Positions 1 to 12,009 are shown, counted from the stretch's first letter. The stretch: 64,000 nucleotides of DNA from Isoetes taiwanensis (GCA_021234155.1 JAJEKV010000011.1:22146416-22210415), one strand, 5' to 3'. Translations and numbers: made by a program. The notes: generated by a model from the sequence alone, not told the origin.

Positions 1-1089
1 TGAGAATTCATAAAGCTTGTGGCGTTCCGCAACTTCCCGACTCGGGCCAACAAGGGCTTCCCGAAAGGTGTGCGTCAAAAAGGACACAGACTCGAAAAGA
101 GCCGGATCCCTTGGAGTAGAAGCTTGAAGAGTCAGAAATTTGGGTGCAGGAACCATGGCGAAGAGCGTCGGAGAGGAACCGGAAGGATGACCTTTGAGAA
201 GGCGGAGAGCTGAGAGCGGAAGACGAAAACACAAATGGGCGAAAAGGTTTTAGGGCGCGCAAGTGTAGGCGAAGGGGCATGATGAGGGCGAACCGGCAAC
301 CGTTGATGATGCCAGGTGGCGACAAATGCGGAGTAGGCGATTGAGAGGCAAAATTTTGGCTAAGTCCCCAAACGGTAAAGGGAGAAGCAAAGAACGGTGG
401 AGATGAGACGTGAGAGAATGATCGGATGTGACAGCTGGCGAAAGGACGCACATTAATGTTCGACGGGCGTGAAAAGAAGGAATGTCATTTAATGCTGGCA
501 ACTCGAAGTGAGATATCATTAAAACGAAGGTGTCAGAAGGTACCATGGCTAGATATGCGGCGGGAGAAAAGATTCCCCATTTAGAAACAACCTTGCATTG
601 CAAACACGTTGGCGAAATTTCTGATTGGTCCACGTCGACAGGGAGGGCCTCTGTTGGCTATATAAGACGAACAGTGGTGGGAGCTGAGACACCCGATGGC
701 GCTCAGTATGTCTGCTGCTTGGACTGCACGATAAGTGCACTATGCCGTCTAACTGCCTGGAGTGGGTTACATGCAAGATGGACTGCCTGGACCTCTGGCG
801 GTGCCACAACCCGTGGCATTGCCATGGACGGGTGGTGTGCCGGGATGGCTGAGCATCCCGATCCCCATACCAACGGGATGGAGGTGATTCTGCACCTGCG
901 CTGGGACCCTGAGCAGAATTACTACCACATCCTGCGTATCACCTCTGCTGCAAACCCGGAGTAGAGGAGTTGCCTCCTTAGGACTCTTAGCCCGTTTTTG
1001 TAAATAGGGCTCTGCCCATAGCGGAAATAGATGGGCTCTGCTCACATTTTGTAAAAAAATTCACCTCTATAATATAAATATGCCGCTTG
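1..1089. other. Unassigned left-edge sequence with a possible plus-strand promoter
   Basis: No recognisable protein. This stretch lies downstream of element A's integrase (A is on the minus strand), where its 3' untranslated region and 3' LTR would be expected. It does not match A's right LTR near 12.9-13.4 kb. On the plus strand there is a good TATA box (TATATAAG, 659-666) with an ATTGG (inverted CCAAT) about 35 bases upstream, so it could be part of another element's LTR or a gene promoter. An open frame at 530-964 has no recognisable domain. Confidence 0.3.
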
Positions 1090-2447
1090 TTAGTCACTAT
1101 CTGTTGTGTCTGTGTCTGGAACAACATCTGATGTATGATTTTGACTGTCTGTTGTATGAAATTGTTTGAGGCGAAAGCCATTAACCAGTGTAGGTAATGG
1201 AGTGCCATCTAACTCAGCCAGCTTGAAAACGCTGGGTTGTACCACTTGAACAATTTGATAAGGACCAAGCCATCGAAACTTTAACTTGCCCGGAAAATTT
1301 TTGTAACGGGAATCATAAAGAAGAACCAAATCTCCTTCGTTGAATGTTTTGGTCTTAAGTCTTTTGTCATGCAATGATTTCTCGCAAATCAAGGGCCATG
1401 AAGAACACGAAAGTAAGCATCACGCCGGGTTCATCCAACTGCTCCAATTGATAAACCCGCTCGCTGAGTGCAAAGCAGTGGATTATGTCGCGGTGAGCCT
1501 TTGAAACCGAGAGTCAAGAATATATTCAAAGGGCATGAGAGCTTCTTGACCACAAACGAAGTTTAAAAGGAGTGTGACCCGTAAGCAATTTTGAAAGTAG
1601 TGTTGTAAGCCCAAAGAACAAGAGGCAACTTTCCTTGCTAATTGCAGAGGAAGCGCCACAAATTTTCTTGAGAACGGTGATGAGTGTTTTGTTGGTACTT
1701 TCAGTAAAGCCATTTCCTTGAGGATAATAGGGCGACTCTTCCTGGTGTTGAATGTGAAGATAATCCGTCAGCTCTTTGATGGTATGATTGACAAATGCAC
1801 GCCACGATCACTAACAAGTTCCGTGGGACAACCAAAACGCGCGGATGATATCGATAGAGAACCTTACCGTTGCCGGCAAAGATGTTGTCCGAAGTGCACA
1901 AGCTTCCGCCCATTTAGTAGCATAATCCGTGATGACCGAATATAATCCGCATCGGTGTAAAGCGCCCGGTGGGTCCATGGGCCCCCCAAAAATCCATACC
2001 CCATTTGGTGAAGGGATGTGGCATGGCGGCACCGCGCCAATGGAAGAGCGCCACGGGCCGTGGTTTTCCCACACGTTGACAGACGTCACACGTGCGAGCA
2101 TAAGCGTGGGCATCCTTGAAGAGCGTGGGCCAGAAGTATCCTGCTAGAAGAATTTTGCGTGCCGTGGCGTCACCACTAAAATGACCACCACCAAGCCCGT
2201 CGTGAGCGTGACGAACAATATCGGGCACCTCATGAGGGAGGACACAACGTCTGAGAACCATGTCTTTGCCGCGCTTGTAGAGATGACCTGCAACCATGGT
2301 GTAATCACGGACCTCACGAAGAAACTGACGGTGGCGGGAACGAAGCTTTTCTGGAGAGAGCATCGGATCGTCGGGAGGAAGAGCACCAGTGAGAAGATAT
2401 TGCTGAAAATTGTGAAACCAATGGGGCGTGGCCGTGACCAGGAACAA
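1090..2447 (-). pseudogene. Element A integrase remnant
   Basis: The zinc-binding N-terminal domain is visible at about 2270-2110 (H..H then CDVCQ), followed by the start of the catalytic core (FTKWGMDFWG, first Asp). The reading frame then shifts several times. The C-terminal segment, about 1392-1090, contains the typical post-core motif with GDLVLLYDSR and FRWLGPYQI, and no chromodomain. Together these make an integrase that would insert the cDNA, broken here by frameshifts near 1914, 1811 and 1400. Confidence 0.8.
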
Positions 2448-2449
2448 TT

Positions 2450-2970
2450 GAGCGCCCGAAAGGCGAAAACACCCGTGGATGTATCATCCGTGGTGGATGT
2501 GTGAAAGATAATCGTGCACCACATGAGACTTGCCCGCCTTATGAACAATTTCAAGGAGCGAACTCTTGCGTAAGAAGGACCCAACGAGCAATGCGTCCCC
2601 GGGCGGGCTTTGTTGATCAAATAAAGAAGGACTTGATGATCAACAAAGAACTTGATCTGGCTACCCAACAAATAATGTCTGAAACGTTGGACACAAAAGA
2701 CTAAGCCCAGAGCTTCTCGCCCGCGGGCGTAATAGTTGCGCCAGCAGATTGAGTTTCCCGTTGGCATAGCGGATTGGTTTATCCGTGGTTTCATCATAAG
2801 CTTGAGAGAGAACAACACCAATGGCAAAAGCAGAGACGTCAACATGAACATAGAAGGGCTTGTCCCATTGAGGAGGAACAAGGACCGGGGCCTGAGTAAG
2901 TAACAACTTCAACTTCTGAAAAGCAGCTTCCGCTTGGGAATTCCAAGCCCAAGTGGATTCATCACCCGTG
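2450..2970 (-). pseudogene. Element A RNase H remnant
   Basis: The segment after the RT connection contains PFYVHVDVSAFAIGVVLSQ (first RNase H Asp region), continuing in another frame with HYLLGSQIKFFVDHQVLLYL. At least one frameshift lies near 2740. It would degrade the RNA strand during reverse transcription. It sits between the RT and integrase of the same element. Confidence 0.75.
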
Positions 2971-3657
2971 AGTTTATGAATGGGGTCAGCTATAGCTGCA
3001 AGTCCAGGAATGAAGGTGGAATAGTAATTGACCTTACTTAGGAAGGAGCGTGTCTCTTTGATATTAGACGGTGCTTGAGCTTTCAGTACGCAACTGATTT
3101 TAGCAGGATCCGTGGTGATGCCTTCTTTACTGACCACATGACCCAACAGAACGCCTGAGGTGACGTAGAAAAGTGCACTTCTCAGGATTGAGACTTATGC
3201 CAGATTCATCACATTTTTGAAAGACAAGTTCCAATTTTTCCAAATGATCTTCCATGGAGCTGTAGGTAGAGAAATCATCTTGGAAGATCTGAAGAAAAGG
3301 TGTATCCTTCATAAAGTCTTGAAAGACAGAGAGCATGATGCGCTGAAAAGTTGAAGGAGAGTTTGACAAACCAAAAGGGACCACCTTGTAGGCAAAAGTG
3401 CCCCACGGGGTGGTGAAGGTAGTTTTGAGTTGGTCCTCTTGCTTGATAGAAATCTGATTGTACCCCGAAAAACCATCCATGAAAGAGTACATCTCATGAC
3501 CAGCAACTTCTTCAAGAACTTGGTCAGTGAAGGGAAGCGGAAAGTGATCACGCTCCGTGGCTTGATTGAGTTTTCGGTAATCCACGCAAACGCGGATCTT
3601 ACCATTGTGTTTGAGAGCAATGACGATGGGGCTCACCCATTGTAATGTTTGACTCAT
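2971..3657 (-). pseudogene. Element A reverse transcriptase remnant
   Basis: Standard RT blocks are visible in order: IRVCVDYRKLNQAT, DHFPLPF, FMDGFSGYNQI, PFGLSNSPSTFQR, then the catalytic FQDD (inside IFQDDFSTYS) and LNPEKCTFL. The catalytic Asp pair is present. The frame shifts at about 3140, into a segment with GHVVSKEGITTDPAKI. The Athila/Tat-like blocks set it apart from the chromovirus RT of element E. Confidence 0.85.
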
Positions 3658-4800
3658 AAATCAGGGCCGCCAAGAGTTTGTCAATCTCAGCCTTGACGCG
3701 GTCACGGTAATTTGGGTTGAGCCGCATCGCTGCTTTGCTAGATTGGGCGGCATCGTGTTTGGTAGGAATGGTGAGTTCCCCCAACTCTTTTTTGATACCT
3801 CGAAGGTCTTTGTAGCTCCAAGCAAAGATATGTTTGAATTTCTTAAACAACATCACAGCGCGTGCTTTATAGGCCGGTGGAAGTTTAGCAGCTAAGCGGA
3901 CGGGTTGATTGTTTCCAATGTCCACGATTTCCACTTCGAGTTTGAATGTGAGGAAAAACCTCCGTCCCCGAACATGATGAGCAGAGGTCAAGCATGACCT
4001 CGAGGAGCAAATTTTTCGTCGTGGAAGAAAAGAGGTGCTGAGCGCCATCAATCAAGGGTTGTTGCATGACGGCATGAACATCAACTGTTTCTGAAGAAGG
4101 AAGTGGGTCAGAAAAATGATCAAGACGTTGAAATGCATTGCGTGAAGCCGTAAGGGTCCAAAAAGAGCAGCCACACCGGTCCTCTGCTCGAAGGCCATGT
4201 CACCCCAAGGATCAAAGCATACTCGTGGTAAGATGAGAGAGGAGACCCACCGGAGGAGCTTGAACATGATAAATATTTTGGGCCTCTTCAGAGTCGATGT
4301 CCGAGATTGAAGGTTCAAAGATTCTCGGCTGAGATCAATTGGCCGCCTTCGATCCATTGTGGCATTGAGATGGCCATCGGTGATAACAAGTTGGTCCGCG
4401 GGCCCAAGAATGAATACTTTTTGCTTGTCGAGAGAAAAGGTCGCCCAACCAAAGATTTCATAGTCACCGTGATCCTCTCCTCGCTTTCAAATCCCAAATT
4501 CCAAGGGGAATTTGAGATCACCAATGCTGATGTGGAGAAGAGGAGTGATGCCTTGAGGGCTGATATGGCCATTTGTCAACTTGATGTCATAAGGGGCACC
4601 TGATAATTGTTTGATGCCCAATTGCTTCCTCGAAGTTTATCGGGAATGAGATTGACGGCACTACCACCATCAATTTGGACATGATTGATGTGCGTTGATT
4701 GCCCACCGTGGCATGCACCGCGGGTGTTGAAGTTGCAACAGCCCAACCGTAACCGTGGGAAGAGGTAACCCGATCTTTGAGAGCCTTTGACAGAGTTTCA
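3658..4800 (-). pseudogene. Element A protease and protease-RT spacer remnant
   Basis: Translation of the minus strand near 4675-4640 gives IDGGSAVNLIP, the DGGS-type retropepsin active site usual in Tat/Athila elements. The next segment (about 4050-3660) leads into RT with FAWSYKDLRGI, the usual spacer just before RT. Frameshifts and stops interrupt the region. Confidence 0.6.
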
Positions 4801-6264
4801 AAATGGTGGCGTGCTCAAAGGAATCTTGATCTTGGCAAGTTCTTCCTGAAGTTCCAATGGGACATGGGAAAAAGGGTCCGCAGGGTCCAATGGAGCTGGG
4901 GACTGTGGTAAAGAAGTAGAGACTTCTTTGAGAAGCTCGACCTCAGCAGCAATATTTGGATATGGCTGAGAGCGTGCACTGGTGGATGATGACGGTGCTG
5001 CCTGACGCTGCTGAGCCCGGGTGGTGGCGTGAACATTTGCCAAGGTTCGACCTTCCGCCGCCTGCATGAGTTTCAGAATACTTTGTCGCACTTTAGGCAT
5101 TACGTGAGGCATAAGTTTGTCAAGATCAGGTGCGAAAGTGAACTTTTTTGTCATCCTCATGAGGGATGGTTTCTACTGCAAAAGCGGGTTGCGTGTCGTG
5201 CGGAATGATAGTCAAAGGGCGTGAAGCTCTAGCGTGACGCGCAACGAGACCAACCCAGTTAGACTGCTGGACAGGAGGGTTGAGAGCCTGATAAATCTCC
5301 TCCTGAGCTTGTTGATCCATAGGATTGGAAGTAGACGCAGCTTGTTGAGGTCGCTGTTGTTGAGGCGGTCGAGGAGGCTTTCTCAAAACAGGACGAGGGC
5401 CATGTTTACCGTTGGCCACCCAGAGTTGATAAGCCGTGAGACGGACAGAAGCTGGTTGATTTGAACCCGGAAGTTGAACTTGAACTTGAGGAAGCTGAGG
5501 ACACGCCGTGGTGGTGTGACCCCATTCATGACAATGATAACATTGAGCTTTGGAAGGATCAAAGGGAGGACGATTGCCTTGTCCCCGTGGCTGCTGAGAT
5601 TGCTGTGTTTGTTGATACTGCTGCGGTTGTTGATTTTGATATTGCTGAGGCTGATAGGACTGCTGTGGTTGCGGGGTGGTCTGGACTTGAAAGACCATTT
5701 TATTTCGAAAAGGTGTAGGATGAGATCGCGTGCATTCTTCCATGGCATGATTGCACATATTGCATCTTTTACAATGAGGAGGTCCATTGGAGGCGTTGCA
5801 TTCATTTGCCAGATGACCTTGATATTTACAAATAGTACACCAGATGTGAGCGCGTTGTGGATTTGCTTGCTGAGGTTGAACAAAGTTCTGAGGAACCATG
5901 ACGGGGGGCATGAAAGGGAGTTCTTGGAGAGCAACACCCCTAGAAGAGACATTGACCGAGTGATTGACCAACTCAATGGCCTGCTCCAGAGACTTGGGAC
6001 GCAGGTATTCTGTCATGAGTCGAATAGCAGGAGGAAGACCCTGCAGAAACCAGACGAGGATCTGGCTTTGCGTGGGGTACTCTTGGAGTTTGCTGACAAG
6101 AATGTGAAGACGGTCCGCAAAATCCCTGGCTGACTCCGTGGGCTCTTGTTGAAGGTCATTGAGTTGCTTGAGGAGTAATTGATCATCGTCCGTGGTGCCG
6201 TAATGAGACAGAAAGGCAGTTTTCATTTCTTGCCAACTCTGTTTCCAGTGACTTTTGTTGGCCA
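4801..6264 (-). pseudogene. Element A gag, C-terminal part with three zinc knuckles
   Basis: The minus-strand frame 6265-5126 carries a gag capsid-type helical region (WKQSWQEMKTAFLSHYG) and then three Cys-His knuckles: CTICKYQGHLANEC, CKRCNMCNHAMEEC and CYHCHEWGHTTTAC. Gln/Pro-rich linkers separate them. The apparent ATG at 6265 is not the real start: it is made by the junction with the inserted Helitron, and the N-terminal half of gag lies at 12803-12010. A further gag tail in another frame occupies about 5160-4798. Confidence 0.8.
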
Positions 6265-6458
6265 TCTTATATTATAATATTGTGTAATGGACCACGCCCT
6301 AATTTGGGCGGCTCAGATTAATCGATGCCACGTGGCATCATCTTGCATCTCTCTTCCAACTTCATGTTTCTTTTAGGGTTTTTCTTTACTGGAGCAGCTT
6401 CATCAAGAATAGGACGTCAAAAAAAACTCCAAAGATGACCATGGCGGCCAAGCCCAAA

Positions 6459-6632
6459 CCCGATTCTGCTCCTCTTCTTCTTTTTCTTCTTCTCCATCAT
6501 TGCCAAAGTTTGCATCAGATCGACCTCTGTGGAAGAAGCTTTATAAACAACCCGATTCTGCTCCTCTTCTTCTTCTCCATCATTGCCAAAGTTTGCATCG
6601 ATCGACTGTCGTGGAAGAAGCTTTATAAACAA
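6459..6632 (+). repeat. Two-copy tandem duplication, about 92 and 82 bp
   Basis: Copy 1 spans 6459-6550 and copy 2 spans 6551-6632. Both run from CCCGATTCTGCTCCTC to CTTTATAAACAA. Copy 2 has lost about 10 bases of a TTC-rich stretch. An open frame starting at 6435 runs through both with a hydrophobic Leu-rich start, but it has no recognised domain. Confidence 0.85.
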
Positions 6633-8480
6633 GATAGTTTTCATTTCTGTTTTGGTCTGCTTTGCACAATAGTGGCATGCAATGAAAGACGAATTTATGA
6701 GGTAAAATTTGGCTTTTTGGAACCCAAAAGTTAGATCGAGTAGACACATTTCGTATCTGCTTGGATGCTCAAGGCATGAGCGATATACTTGCACCCATAA
6801 GGATCTATGTCTGATCGTGCCTTTCTACATGCTTGATAAATGTCCGTAGGAGTTTATGAGCCATTCCGCAAGAAACACAAAGGCCAACAAGCTGGAAATG
6901 TGCCTTACAGAAGTTTGCATAGATTGGAAATGGAGGAAAATCGAACCTTCAAAAATAATGCTAGCGGGAGCCGAACCATATCAGGTTAAACTTCGTGAAA
7001 ACATGCATGTCTTTATCCCAATTAGAGTGATACTTTCCTCGAGCAAAGATGATAATGGCTTAGAGTAGCCTTAAAATATTCTCAGAATGTTAGACATAAT
7101 ATGAGATGATATGATGATTGGTTTTTGATATGCTTATAATATATATAAGTCGTAGGTAGCAAAGATGCATGAACATGGTAATGTGCTTGATTATACTGTA
7201 CAGAACAAAGAAAAAGCCTAAGGCTGATTGAGCATTATTACCTTCTGATTTCGTTATAGAGAGAACAGGTTAATACTGGTCCTGATTGGTTCACCTAGGC
7301 TGGTCATGGCTGGTTGGAGAAGCACAGACTTTTGAATGAAGCTTGGCGAAGCGCTTCATACCAAGAGCTTGCATAGTACCATTTGCTCTATGCCAGGTCA
7401 ATCTATATAGTTTTTTTATGTTCACTGCTGTAGGACACTGCAACTTGAGAGAAGATGCCATAGGTAAGAGCATAGCAAAGTTTTTTTCTATTTTTGCAAG
7501 GACCTCTCTAATTATGATAACGTTTCTTGCAAGGATCTTGCTGAAGCTTGAAGAGAGGCGGACTTTCCACTCTATTGCTGTCCATCTGTTGCAGATCCTG
7601 GAACGGTTCCACAAATATAGGTAAATGAAGAAATGATGATTTGCAGGAAAGACATTTGAAAATATTAGAACAGGGGGAAGTAATCACAAGAGTAACAGAG
7701 GCATTAAAGGAAGATGTTAATATTGATGTCAAAGCTATTCCCAGAACATTTGAGCAAGGCCATGGCCAAGGATGTCTGGATAGACGGATTTTTTTTGTTC
7801 TTAAACATTTAAGTTATAAAAATGACTGTCCATCTTTAATCTATAGCTCGGGGGGCACCTTTTTTTTAAATGTGCAGACCTGTTGGAGCAGAATATAGAC
7901 CTCCCATGCCGCCTCAAAATACTGTGCAGTTTGTAGGTCTTTCTTGAACATACTACTCACACCATATAATTTATAAGTTCATGCCAGGCTATGTTGATAA
8001 GATGTGTGGTTCTACTGTAAGAATTGATGAACCATTTGAAGACCATACTCTCCAAGAACCAATTGAAGTAGTGGGCCAAATAAATACCATGGAATTTTCT
8101 ACTTTTAATGTTGTTTATGAAAATCAGCCCAGCTCTTTTGTCACCGATAATAGTGTAGTGCTTAAAACAATAGAAACAGTACCCCCTCGAAAGTGCACTT
8201 TAAGTTGCTGATCCGCCAAAGGGTCGCTTGATCTTTCTTCAAGATAAGATTATGCAAGTTTTGAGAAATTCTAGCGCCGCTTTCCGAGGATGACGGTTTT
8301 GGAAATGATGCGCTGCGCATCATGATAGATTGAAGTACTTTGTTGGATCTCGGTAAATTTACATCTTTGAGTCAAAGATTGGATCCTTACCTATGAGCAT
8401 TTTGTGAGCTTATTAATTTGTTGTTTGCGTGTTTAGAATACTGGAAGGAATAGAATGATAAAAATAAGCGAATTCCTCCG
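6633..8480 (+). other. Unrecognised exon-like fragments inside the Helitron-like insertion
   Basis: Short open stretches on the plus strand look protein-like but match nothing I know. One at about 7638-7790 follows a TTTGCAG acceptor-like site. A second at 7878-7933 lies between an AG and a GT and reads PVGAEYRPPMPPQNTVQF. A third is at 7981-8211 (MPGYVDKMCGSTV...). Helitrons often carry captured host exons, so this is a reasonable but unproven explanation. No full gene can be assembled by eye. Confidence 0.25.
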
Positions 8481-9167
8481 TCGGGTTTATTCAAATGGGC
8501 GCTCTTTACTTCTCTTCACTTCAACCGTGGTTTTTATTATTTGTAATAGAAACAAGATCTTGCTTCAATGTTGTTGTACAGTACAAAACTCACTTACTAT
8601 TTGATGGTCTTACTTAGAATGGAGCTATTCAAGACCAGCTTCACTTCCATTTGAGATGTGAAGATATGAGCAAATTACTGATTTATAATTATGAAAGTTC
8701 ATCATCTCCAATTAAGTGTTTTGTAGAGCCAAAGATCAAAAAAGGCATATTTGTTTTTAATATAATCTAATAGCAATTCCAGTCCTAGGCCGCATCCAAA
8801 TACTCTAGCATTATGGAACATTGGTATGTGCAGCGTTATTTATGCTGAAATATGGCACAAGAGAATTTGCCTAAGGAGTCCACTGGAAATGCTTTAATTT
8901 CTAAAATGCATATTTGAGATCCATAGCTAAAAAGAAGATTGTGCATGGAATGGCACAAACATTGCCTCTTTTCTTACAATGAGTTCTTTACAACTCCATC
9001 AAGAAAAACTATAGTCGATAATCAACATAATGATGTTTCCTTTCTTGAAGAAGCATGAAGAATAAACGATTTTAAATAGTAGACTATTACAATATTTTGT
9101 GATTATAGTGTTCTATTAAAATATAGAACACATTTAATGAAATTAGAAAATACATTTTTAAGATATA
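8481..9167. other. AT-rich non-coding stretch
   Basis: No ORF, repeat or RNA gene could be recognised here. Confidence 0.5.
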
Positions 9168-9336
9168 TAACCTAACATGGTCCACTATCCATCTACATAT
9201 GCTATAAGCTGTGCCAATACATAATCTAACATGCAAAGTCCAATATCCATCCATATAAGCTACATTGTCTTTCAATTTTACATCTAACGTGCAAGTCCAA
9301 TATATATCCACATAAGCTATGCTAGGTTTCAATTTG
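9168..9336. repeat. Three degenerate tandem copies of a unit of about 56 bp
   Basis: Each copy holds the pattern TAAnCTAACATG..AAGTCCAATATCCATCCA..ATAAGCT. Copies start near 9168, 9222 and 9280. They are diverged but clear by eye. Confidence 0.6.
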
Positions 9337-9361
9337 TCATCATAGACATGGTCATTTGATA

Positions 9362-9425
9362 TCTTATATTATAATGTTATACCGTAAGTGTGTAGTGCAT
9401 CGAGCCCTAATTTGAATGGCCGAGA
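9362..9425 (+). other. Second Helitron-like 5' terminus
   Basis: TCTTATATTATAAT follows an A and is nearly identical to the start at 6265. About 60 bp of weaker similarity follows, including GCCCTAATTTG. It marks a second Helitron inside the first, or a duplicated or captured end. Only one good 3' end (12009) was found. Confidence 0.5.
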
Positions 9426-9494
9426 TCATCTGGATACATCCGAAGACCGAGATTTATTGCACGACTTACGACCACCGTGATTGGTCATGCTTCG

Positions 9495-9828
9495 ATCTCT
9501 TAAGGGGAAAGGGTAAATGAAAAGGGGGAAAAGGAAAAGGGAAGTGGAAAGGGAGAATGTGAAGGGAAAAAAGGCATGGGGAAAAGGGAAAAGGGTAAAA
9601 GGAAAAAGGGAAATGGATGGGGATAAAAGAAGAGAAAAAGACATCGAAAACGAAAAAGGGAAAGAGAACCTGGGAAAAGGGCACGAGGGAAGGAGGAAGA
9701 GGTAAAGTGGAAAAGGTAAATTGAAAGGGCACGAAAAAAAAAGGGGAAGAGGGAAAGATTGAAAAAACGTGGGAAAAAGGGGAAAAAGAGAAGCTTTGAG
9801 GAAAGAGGAAAAAGGAAGGGACAAATGG
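9495..9828. repeat. Polypurine domain, left part
   Basis: The plus strand is almost all purine (runs of GGGAAAAGGG, with occasional GCATGG). The long Phe/Ser/Pro-rich open frames on the minus strand are by-products of this composition. The tract is interrupted by the foldback element and resumes at 10605. Confidence 0.85.
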
Positions 9829-9832
9829 CATA

Positions 9833-10600
9833 ATGACATATTCAACAAAATTTGGACTTATTCAGATTTAATAGATAACACTTCAAGAACGCCATTATAA
9901 GAATATATGTATTGTGTGATTCTTCTTGATTGTTATAATTTTTATAAGTTTATCTTTAAATTAAAAGTATAATGGTTATCAAAGAATAAACTTGATTTTT
10001 CCAAACTAATTTTTATTTGAATCTATTTAGAATTAGACATTTCAAGAATATAAAAATTTCAATTTTTATTGATTTAACAGATTCAAGATTTAGCAATCAT
10101 GATAATTAAATAAAATCTGATGGTTTGATAAATGATTGACTTAAAACTATTATTAGAATTTCACAATTTACAAACTTTTACACTTTTAAAAATACTTTAA
10201 GGAAGGTTTTAGGTTGAAATTAATTAAATGATGTAAAGTTATTAGTGTAATAATAACTATTGAATAATTTATTATTGATGAAATAAAATATATTTTAAGT
10301 AAACATAAACGTAATCATTTAATTAATTTCAATGTAAAACTTTCTTTAAATATTTTTTAAAAAATAGCATTTTAATTATACAGGGTTATCTTAGATGAAA
10401 ATTTAATTCTAAATAGATGGAACGAATAATTAGTTTAGAAAGCAATTTTAAACTTTAGTAAGTATTATATTTTTTATCTAAAGATAAAAAAACAAATTAT
10501 TAAAATCAATAAAAGCTAAAAATACATATAATATTATTATGGCATCCTTGAAGTACATTTATTAGATTTGAATAAGTCCAAATTTTGTTAAATATGTCAT
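9833..10600. mobile_element. Foldback-type element with inverted repeat arms of about 380 bp
   Basis: The left arm starts ATGACATATTCAACAAAATT at 9833. The reverse complement of the right arm (ending 10600) starts ATGACATATTTAACAAAATT and stays clearly similar through about 10235, with the centre near 10270. A CATA flanks both ends (9829-9832 and 10601-10604) as a possible 4-bp target duplication. The element is AT-rich, codes for nothing and sits inside the polypurine tract, so it inserted after that tract existed. Confidence 0.8.
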
Positions 10601-10604
10601 CATA

Positions 10605-11930
10605 GGAAAAGAGAAAAAAAAAGAGAGGGAAAAGGAAGGGAAAAAACGCATCAAGAAAAGGGGAAGAGTGAAAGGTTGGAAAAATGAGGAAAAGGGAAGG
10701 GACAAGGGGGAACAAGAAAAGGATGGGGAGAAGGGATGGGAAAAAGGGCATAGAAAAAGGGAAAGTGAGAAGAAAGAAAAAGAAAAGGGAAAAGGGGGAA
10801 AAGGAACCTAGGTAAAGGTCACAAGGAAAAAGAAAAGAGGGAAACGAGAAAAGGGAAGGGGGGAAAGGCATGAGAGAAAAGGGAAGAGGAAAATGGTGAA
10901 GAAAGGGAAAAAAGGAAGCAAAAAAAGAAAAAAGGGAAAAGAAAAAGGGCAAGAGAGAAAGGGTGGGGAAAAGAGGAAAATGGGTATAGGAAATAAGAGA
11001 ATAAAACAAATGTGCAAAAGGCATGGAAAAAGGGAAAAGGAAAAGGAAAGGAAGGAAAAAATTGCACGGGAAAAGGATCGGCAAAGGAGGAAAACGGAAA
11101 GAAAAAAATCCATCAAGAAAAGGAAACGGGAAAGAAGGGAAAGGGAACGGGAAGCAGGGGAGTGATGGAGGGGAGGGAATGGGAAAAAGGACATGAGGAA
11201 AGGAAAAGAGAAAAGAAAAAGGAAGGGTTGAAAGAAGGGAAAATTGCACGGGAAGAGGGAAAGGATGGGAAAAGGAGGAGGAAAGCACGGGAAAAATAGA
11301 AAAAAAAAGGGTGGGAAAAAGGGCATGGGAAAAGAGAAATAGAAAAGAAAAAAGAATGGAAAAGGGGAGAAAGAGAGAGAGAGAGCACGTGAAAAAAGAA
11401 ATGAGGAAAATGGGAAAAGGGAAGAGAAAAAGGGAACATAGAAAAGGGAAAGAGGGAAAGGGTGAGGAGATGGAAAAAGAAAATGTAAAACGGGCATGGA
11501 AAACATGAGGGAGAAAAGAAAAATGGAAGGGAAAGGGGCTTAAAAAAAGGAGGAAAAGGGTGGGAAAAGGAAAAGGGAAGGGAAAATAGGCATGGAAAAA
11601 GGCGAAAGAGTAAAAGGTTGAATAGAATAGAATAGAAAAAGGGAAGACGTGGAAAAAGGATGGGGAAAAGAGAAGGCATAACAAAAGAGAAAGGGGAAGG
11701 GAAAGGGGCAAAGAAAAAAGAGAAGAGGGAAAAGGTGGAGAAAGGAGCAAAAGGGAAGGGAAAAAGGTTATCGGGAACAGGGAAGGGGGAAGGAAAGGGA
11801 TGGGAAAACAAGGAAGCATATGAGAAAAACGAGAAAAAAAAGGAAAAGAAAAAAAAGATGTAGAGAAAATAAGAAAAAATGAAATGGGGGATATAGCAAA
11901 AGGGAAAGGGAAAGGAAAGGGATAGGGCTT
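10605..11930. repeat. Polypurine domain, right part (about 1.3 kb)
   Basis: Continuous purine-rich plus strand of GGGAAAAGG-type words with scattered GCATGG, GCACGG and ACATGA interruptions. The composition is strongly strand-asymmetric. Long open frames on the minus strand (for example 11819-10506) have only Phe, Pro, Ser and Leu and are not genes. Confidence 0.85.
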
Positions 11931-11970
11931 TTCTCACTGCAGCCCAAATTATTTACAGGCTCTCAACTTA

Positions 11971-12009
11971 TGCCCATCAACGCTGGGCACTATTACTATT
12001 AATCACTGA
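11971..12009 (+). other. Helitron-like 3' terminus: hairpin and CTGA end
   Basis: TGCCCA-loop-TGGGCA at 11971-11989, then CTGA at 12006-12009 followed by T. This is the typical 3' structure, apart from a 20-base spacer. Confidence 0.5.

Larger units (their letters stand above)
6265..12009 (+). mobile_element. Helitron-like insertion in element A gag
   Basis: The insertion begins TCTTATATTATAAT after an A (6264) and ends CTGA before a T (12006-12009/12010), as expected for Helitrons, which insert between A and T without target duplication. A 6-bp-stem hairpin (TGCCCA/TGGGCA, 11971-11989) lies 20 bases before the end, somewhat farther than the usual 10-12. Removing the segment joins the two halves of element A's gag, one base out of frame. 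No Rep/helicase gene is seen, so it would be non-autonomous. A second similar 5' terminus at 9362 suggests nesting or an extra end. Confidence 0.55.

Noticed and set aside
530-964. 144-residue plus-strand ORF near the left edge
   Set aside because: No motif; overlaps other open frames, and its composition gives no support.
1-1089. 3' LTR of element A
   Set aside because: No similarity to the A LTR at 12.9-13.4 kb.
10506-11819. Long minus-strand ORF of 437 codons
   Set aside because: Only Phe, Ser, Pro and Leu; a by-product of the polypurine strand.
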